DNA of 16,859 nucleotides from Xanthobacteraceae bacterium. Lineage in GTDB: Bacteria > Pseudomonadota > Alphaproteobacteria > Rhizobiales > Xanthobacteraceae. The notes beneath the pieces were generated by a model. The model was not told where the DNA came from, ran no database searches, and worked only from the letters and a program-made list of their open reading frames with translations. This document shows, one piece after another, positions 13,375-16,859 of the stretch. The position numbers and the translations under genes are program-made. Each line of letters starts with the position of its first letter. Position 1 is the first letter of the stretch. The DNA lies in assembly GCA_030037185.1 (NCBI GenBank), contig JASHRR010000819.1, positions 1 to 16,859 of the forward strand. Reading direction: 5' to 3'.

Positions 13375-14003
13375 TCCTCGATCAGGTGCCGCACGCCGGC
13401 TCGGAAGTAATCGTATCCCGTATAAAGCGTCACGGTGGCGGAGATCCACAGCAGCGTCAGGCCGATATAGGTGACCAGCGGGGTCGAACCGTTTCCGGTC
13501 ACAAAAGCGGCGACGTCGTCGCCCGCCTTGCCGGCGAGGAGGAATCCGATCGCCACCAGCTGCGCGGTCGTCTTCCACTTGGCGAGCCGCGTCACCGGCA
13601 CACTGACCCGCAATTCGGCGAGGTACTCGCGCAAGCCCGACACCAGGATCTCGCGGCAGAGAATGACGATCGCCGCCCACAGCGACCAGCCTTTGATGGT
13701 TTCGTCGGCCGCAAGCATCAGAAGGCATGAGGCGATCAGAAGCTTGTCGGCGATTGGATCAAGCATGCGCCCGAAGCTCGATTGCTGCCCCAGGCTGCGG
13801 GCATAATAGCCGTCGAGAATGTCGGTGACGCCGGCAGCGATGAAGATCGCAAGCGCAACCCACCGCAGCCACATTCCGCCCGCCAGGATGGTCTGCCCGA
13901 ACATGCAGGCCACCACCAGCGGCACCGCCACAATTCTGGAATAGGTCAACAAATTAGGGACTGCGAGAGGCCGTCCCGGAAGCCGCGAGGTGATTGCATC
14001 CAT
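13371..14003 (-). CDS. pgsA: CDP-diacylglycerol–glycerol-3-phosphate 3-phosphatidyltransferase
   Basis: Inner-membrane enzyme making phosphatidylglycerophosphate, the committed step to phosphatidylglycerol and cardiolipin. From ATG 14003 it has 210 aa. The CDP-alcohol phosphotransferase signature is complete: Asp61-x2-Asp64-Gly65-x2-Ala68-Arg69-x8-Gly78-x3-Asp82-x3-Asp86. NLLTYSRI (17-24) before it and the hydrophobic helices (about 25-35, 46-60, 88-98, 106-118, 145-158, 177-195) fit the family. A TTG three codons upstream is possible; neither start has a good Shine-Dalgarno. The stop overlaps moaD, so a phospholipid gene leads into molybdopterin genes. A LacI-type palindrome lies 72 bp upstream of the start. 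Confidence 0.94.
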   Translation of the reverse strand: MDAITSRLPGRPLAVPNLLTYSRIVAVPLVVACMFGQTILAGGMWLRWVALAIFIAAGVTDILDGYYARSLGQQSSFGRMLDPIADKLLIASCLLMLAADETIKGWSLWAAIVILCREILVSGLREYLAELRVSVPVTRLAKWKTTAQLVAIGFLLAGKAGDDVAAFVTGNGSTPLVTYIGLTLLWISATVTLYTGYDYFRAGVRHLIEE

Positions 14004-14074
14004 GATCGACAAGATAATGGTTTTGCGCAGCCCTGCACACTGGTCAGGTGAATAAATTCGGCCCGTCGGCGTCG

Positions 14075-14086
14075 GAAAACGTTTTC
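14075..14086. promoter_or_regulatory. Perfect 12-bp palindrome, LacI-family operator-like
   Basis: GAAAACGTTTTC is a perfect palindrome with the central CG step typical of LacI/GalR-family operators. It is 72-83 bp upstream of the pgsA start in the uvrC–pgsA gap, a place where a promoter for pgsA-moaD-moaE would be expected. No regulator gene of that family is in the window, so the role is inference. Confidence 0.4.
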
Positions 14087-14101
14087 AACGCGACTGGGTG
14101 T

Positions 14102-14169
14102 CACCGCCCCGGCCTTGACCGGCCAGTCCGCTACCCGCAGGGCGGTGAGTGGACCGCCCGGTCAAAGCC
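14102..14169 (-). terminator. Alternative stem-loops downstream of uvrC
   Basis: GGGCGGT (14140-14146) can pair either with ACCGCCC on its right (14153-14159, 7 bp, 6-nt loop) or, extended to GGGCGGTG, with CACCGCCC on its left (14102-14109, 8 bp). In addition GGCCTTGACCGG (14111-14122) pairs with CCGGTCAAAGCC (14158-14169) at 11 of 12 positions. The block begins 14 bp after the uvrC stop and lacks a T tract. It may end the uvrC transcript or switch read-through into pgsA. Confidence 0.45.
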
Positions 14170-14182
14170 CACTTGAGCGCCG

Positions 14183-16309
14183 CTAGTCCACGGATTCATG
14201 AAAAAAATCATAAATACGGCGTGCAGTCTCGGCGCTGATACCTGAAACTTTGGTCAAATCCGAAATCGAGGCTCGCTCGACCGCTTTGAGGGTGCCAAAA
14301 TGGCGTAGCAAGGCTCTCTTGCGGGTCGGTCCGACGCCGGCAATCTCCTGCAATCCACCTTCGCGAATGTCGCGCCTGCGGCGTTGGCGGTGCGATCCGA
14401 TCGCAAACCGATGCGCCTCGTCGCGCAACCTTTGCACGAAATAGAGCACAGGGTCGCGCGTTGGCAGGTGAAACGGTTCGCGGCCCGTCATATGAAAGGT
14501 TTCCCGCCCGGCGTTGCGATCCGGCCCCTTCGCGATGCCGACGATCGGAATGCCGACGACCCCCAGTTCGGCCAGGGTCTCACGCGCAGCACGCAGCTGA
14601 CCCCCGCCGCCGTCGATAAAGACGAGATCGGGCGAAGGTTGCTCTGCGTCCTTGTCCGCCGGCGGCGGCCCGGCGCTGGTTTCTCCCACTGCCGGCGCAC
14701 CGTGATCGCCTTGATCAGCCGGTGCGAGGTCGGCGCGAGCGAGCGGGCCGCCGGGGGGGATCTCCGCACTGCCCTCGGTTGTCCGATCTCCCCCCTGAGG
14801 AGGGCTGGGCGGCGGCTTTTCATTCAGCAGCCGCTTGAATCGGCGGGTCAGCACTTCGCGCATCATCGCGAAATCGTCACCCGGCGCGATGTCCGCGGAT
14901 TTGATGTTGAACTTGCGGTATTGGTTCTTACGCAAGCCCTCGGGTCCGGCGACGATCATCGCCCCGACTGCGTTCGTGCCCTGCATATGACTATTGTCAT
15001 AGACCTCGATGCGACGCGGCGGCGCTGTCAAACCGAAGGTCCCGGCGAGAGCCGAAAGAAGCCGCTGCTGGGAGGCGGCTTCGGCGAGCTTGCGGCCGAG
15101 CGCCTCGCGGGCATTGGCGAGCGCGTGTTCGACGACATCGCGCTTGCCGCCCCTGCGCGGCACAACGATTGTCACCTTGCGGTCGCTCCTGACGGTGAGC
15201 GCCTGCGCCAGCAATTCGCGATCCTCGATCTCGTCGGACAGCAGGACGAGCTGCGGACAGGGCTTGTCGTCGTAGAATTGGGCGAGAAAGGCCCCGAGCA
15301 CCTCGCCGGGGGTCAGGGCGCGGTCGGCGCGCGGGAAATAGGTGCGATTGCCCCAATTCTGGCCGGAGCGAAAGAAGAACACCTCGATGCAGAAAAAGCC
15401 GCCGTCCTGGAACACTGCGAAAACATCGGCCTCCTCGATATCGCGCGGGTTGATATCCTGGTGCGCCTGCACGGCAGACAGAGCCGCCAGCCGATCGCGC
15501 AACACGGCGGCGCGCTCGAAATCGAGCGCCGCGGCCGCCTGGTCCATCTCACGGGCGAGATCTTCCTTTACGGCGCGGCTCTTGCCCGACAGGAATGACT
15601 TTGCCTCCCGCACCAGTTCATCGTAGTCCGGACGCGATATCTCGCCCGTGCAGGGCCCCGAGCAGCGCTTGATCTGGTAGAGCAGACACGGCCGCGTCCG
15701 GCTGTCGAACACGGCGTTCGAGCACGAACGGATGAGGAAGGCGCGCTCCAGCGCCGTGATGGTGCGGTTCACCGCGTTGACGGCCGCGAACGGCCCGAAA
15801 TAGTCGCCATTGCGGTTGCGGGCGCCGCGATGCTTGAGGATCTGGGCGGGCCGCTGTTCGTCTTTGGAAATCAGAATGTAGGGAAACGATTTGTCGTCGC
15901 GCAGCAGCACGTTAAAGCGCGGCCGCAGCCGCTTGATCAAATTCGCCTCGAGCAGCAGCGCCTCGGTTTCGGTGGCGGTGGTGACGAATTCGATCGACGC
16001 CGTGATCGCCACCATGCGGGCGATACGGGTCACGTCTCCGCTCGGACGCGCATAGGAGAGCAGGCGCTTGCGAATGTTCTTGGCCTTGCCGACATAGAGC
16101 ACCTCGGCGGCGGCGCCGATCATGCGGTAGACGCCCGGCCCCTGTGGGGCGTGGCGGGCGAACTGGGTAATGACGCCGCGCCCCGCCCCGACGTGCGCGT
16201 CAGGGGGAGCATCGGGGCCTGTTCCGCCGTCGTCCGGCAGATCGGGAAGCCGGGCATCCTCCTCGTCATCCTTGAGGTCGATTTCGGGTTCGAGATTCTT
16301 CTTGTGCAT
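14183..16309 (-). CDS. uvrC: Excinuclease ABC subunit C
   Basis: Nuclease of the UvrABC nucleotide-excision repair system that cuts on both sides of a DNA lesion. Protein of 708 aa. In order: an acidic, Pro-rich N-terminal extension (1-45); the GIY-YIG domain from GPGVY (57-61) with [14 protein letters not shown] (70-83), which makes the 3' cut; a Cys cluster (196, 208, 216, 220); the UVR motif (about 248-283); the RNase H-like domain for the 5' cut, with Asp438 in YDNSH, Asp566 in IDGG and His633 in EAHRFA; and the C-terminal helix-hairpin-helix pair (650-706). A Pro/Gly-rich insert of about 63 residues (497-559) interrupts the RNase H-like domain. The ATG at 16309 has only weak ribosome-binding sequence; it lies 26 bp after the SDR stop. 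Confidence 0.96.
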   Translation of the reverse strand: MHKKNLEPEIDLKDDEEDARLPDLPDDGGTGPDAPPDAHVGAGRGVITQFARHAPQGPGVYRMIGAAAEVLYVGKAKNIRKRLLSYARPSGDVTRIARMVAITASIEFVTTATETEALLLEANLIKRLRPRFNVLLRDDKSFPYILISKDEQRPAQILKHRGARNRNGDYFGPFAAVNAVNRTITALERAFLIRSCSNAVFDSRTRPCLLYQIKRCSGPCTGEISRPDYDELVREAKSFLSGKSRAVKEDLAREMDQAAAALDFERAAVLRDRLAALSAVQAHQDINPRDIEEADVFAVFQDGGFFCIEVFFFRSGQNWGNRTYFPRADRALTPGEVLGAFLAQFYDDKPCPQLVLLSDEIEDRELLAQALTVRSDRKVTIVVPRRGGKRDVVEHALANAREALGRKLAEAASQQRLLSALAGTFGLTAPPRRIEVYDNSHMQGTNAVGAMIVAGPEGLRKNQYRKFNIKSADIAPGDDFAMMREVLTRRFKRLLNEKPPPSPPQGGDRTTEGSAEIPPGGPLARADLAPADQGDHGAPAVGETSAGPPPADKDAEQPSPDLVFIDGGGGQLRAARETLAELGVVGIPIVGIAKGPDRNAGRETFHMTGREPFHLPTRDPVLYFVQRLRDEAHRFAIGSHRQRRRRDIREGGLQEIAGVGPTRKRALLRHFGTLKAVERASISDLTKVSGISAETARRIYDFFHESVD
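14633..14821 (-). repeat. Low-complexity insert within uvrC
   Basis: This stretch encodes residues 497-559 of UvrC, rich in Pro, Gly, Ala and Asp, between FKRLLNEK and DLVFIDGG, where UvrC proteins normally have a short variable loop. The DNA has runs of seven G (14753-14759) and six C (14790-14795) flanking GATC-containing arms, able to form a hairpin. It stays in frame. It may be an in-frame genomic repeat or slippage-born loop; boundaries are approximate. Confidence 0.5.
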
Positions 16310-16335
16310 GTCTGCGTGGTGCTGCTGCTCGCCGC

Positions 16336-16859
16336 CTAGTCATCCTCGCTTGCGCCGGGAGCGGCCAGCCAAACAATGTGCTGGCCGCCGTCCACCGCGA
16401 TGGTCTCGCCCGTAATGCTGTTCGCACGCGCAAGAAACAGCACGGCTTCGGCGACCTCCTCGGGCGTCGGGCCGTGTCCGAGCGGCATCGCGGCGGTGCG
16501 ACGCGCGAACGCCTCGTCATTCTGCCACACGTTCGGCAGCGTGGGACCTGGTGCGACTGCGTTCACGCGCAGATGCGGCGCCAAGGCCTGGGCGAGAGTT
16601 GTGGTCGCCACATGAAGCCCGCTCTTAGCCAACCCATATGAGAAAAACCGTGGGCTTGGCCGATAAACGCGCTGGTCGAGAATGTTCACAATCGAGCCGC
16701 CGGCCGACGCTTGTCGGGCGAAGGCCTGCGCAAGGAACAAGGGCGCGCGCAAATTAACCGCCAAATGGCGATCGAACCGGCCGCGATCAAGATCGCCGAT
16801 CGCGTCGGGTTCGAATTCGGACGCGTTGTTGACGAGGAGGGTCAAAGGCCCGACCGCCG
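16336..16859 (-). CDS. SDR-family oxidoreductase, pteridine-reductase (PTR1/FolM)-like, N-terminus outside the window
   Basis: The last 173 residues of a short-chain dehydrogenase; the nucleotide-binding glycine motif lies beyond the window edge. Visible are LVNNASEF (7-15), the strand SIVNILDQR (55-63), Tyr74 and Lys78 of the YxxxK pair, APGPTLPN after the active site, and the C-terminal [12 protein letters not shown]. At the position where classical SDRs have the catalytic Ser there is Asp61 (NILD). Asp-Tyr-Lys together with NNASxF is the pattern of pteridine reductase PTR1 and bacterial FolM, which reduce dihydropterins or dihydrofolate with NADPH. I therefore prefer a pterin reductase role over a generic label, but this is not proven. 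It precedes uvrC by 26 bp and probably shares its transcript. No earlier start codon is required since the frame is open to the edge. Confidence 0.85.
   Translation of the reverse strand, partial: AVGPLTLLVNNASEFEPDAIGDLDRGRFDRHLAVNLRAPLFLAQAFARQASAGGSIVNILDQRVYRPSPRFFSYGLAKSGLHVATTTLAQALAPHLRVNAVAPGPTLPNVWQNDEAFARRTAAMPLGHGPTPEEVAEAVLFLARANSITGETIAVDGGQHIVWLAAPGASEDD

Noticed and set aside
12566..13474. 302-codon + strand open frame across moaE and moaD
   Set aside because: Antisense to two well-supported molybdopterin synthase subunits with overlapping stop and start codons.
13375..13728. Upstream extension of the moaD frame by 118 codons
   Set aside because: It runs within pgsA out of frame, is Arg-rich and unlike MoaD. 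The start at 13374 gives the typical MoaD N-terminus and an ATGA overlap.
14384..15598. 404-codon + strand open frame inside uvrC
   Set aside because: Fully antisense to the conserved UVR and nuclease region of UvrC; no ribosome binding site and no family motif.
1..16859. tRNA, rRNA, CRISPR array, insertion sequence or phage genes
   Set aside because: I looked for cloverleaf-type stems, regularly spaced repeats, transposase or integrase motifs and flanking duplications, and found none.

Overview
The window is about 16.9 kb of GC-rich, gene-dense chromosomal DNA from an alphaproteobacterium. It is most likely from the Hyphomicrobiales (Bradyrhizobium/Rhodopseudomonas/Xanthobacteraceae type). 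I infer this from protein character and gene order, namely MarR–OmpR-like regulator–EnvZ-like kinase divergent from ilvE, and SDR–uvrC–pgsA–moaD–moaE on one strand. No database was searched. I see no insertion sequence, phage, CRISPR, tRNA or rRNA.

Left part (1–6406, all + strand). A secreted double-VOC protein (321–1343) is followed by a 532-bp gap. Next comes a tight two-gene unit: a stand-alone MoaD/ThiS-type ubiquitin-fold protein ending in Gly-Gly (1876–2145) and, one base later, an Asp-box beta-propeller (2147–3247). An unrecognised coiled-coil/membrane-anchor protein follows (3565–4236). A 68-aa membrane peptide (4433–4639) overlaps proC (4636–5457) through a GTGA junction, and a TetR-family regulator (5669–6406) closes this part.

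Middle (6410–10208). A histidine kinase and response regulator overlap by ATGA and lie behind a MarR regulator, all on the minus strand. They are divergent from a branched-chain aminotransferase (9318–10208). The kinase converges on the TetR gene with only 3 bp between stop codons. The MarR–ilvE gap holds both promoters and a strong leader hairpin for ilvE.

Right part (10556–16859, all minus strand). Read in transcription order: a pterin-reductase-like SDR (running off the window), uvrC, pgsA, moaD, moaE, prmB and a secreted Vgb-like beta-propeller. pgsA/moaD and moaD/moaE overlap at ATGA and TGATG junctions, so this is a co-transcribed housekeeping block covering DNA repair, phosphatidylglycerol, molybdopterin synthase and ribosomal protein methylation.

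Most of the window is ordinary core genome. The best candidates for a second look are: the ubiquitin-fold plus Asp-box propeller pair; the use of terminal Gly-Gly codons as the downstream ribosome binding site in both MoaD-like genes; several gaps packed with overlapping inverted repeats; a low-complexity insert inside UvrC; and a perfect 15-bp tandem repeat upstream of the proC operon. I do not see convincing evidence of a wholly new multi-gene system.
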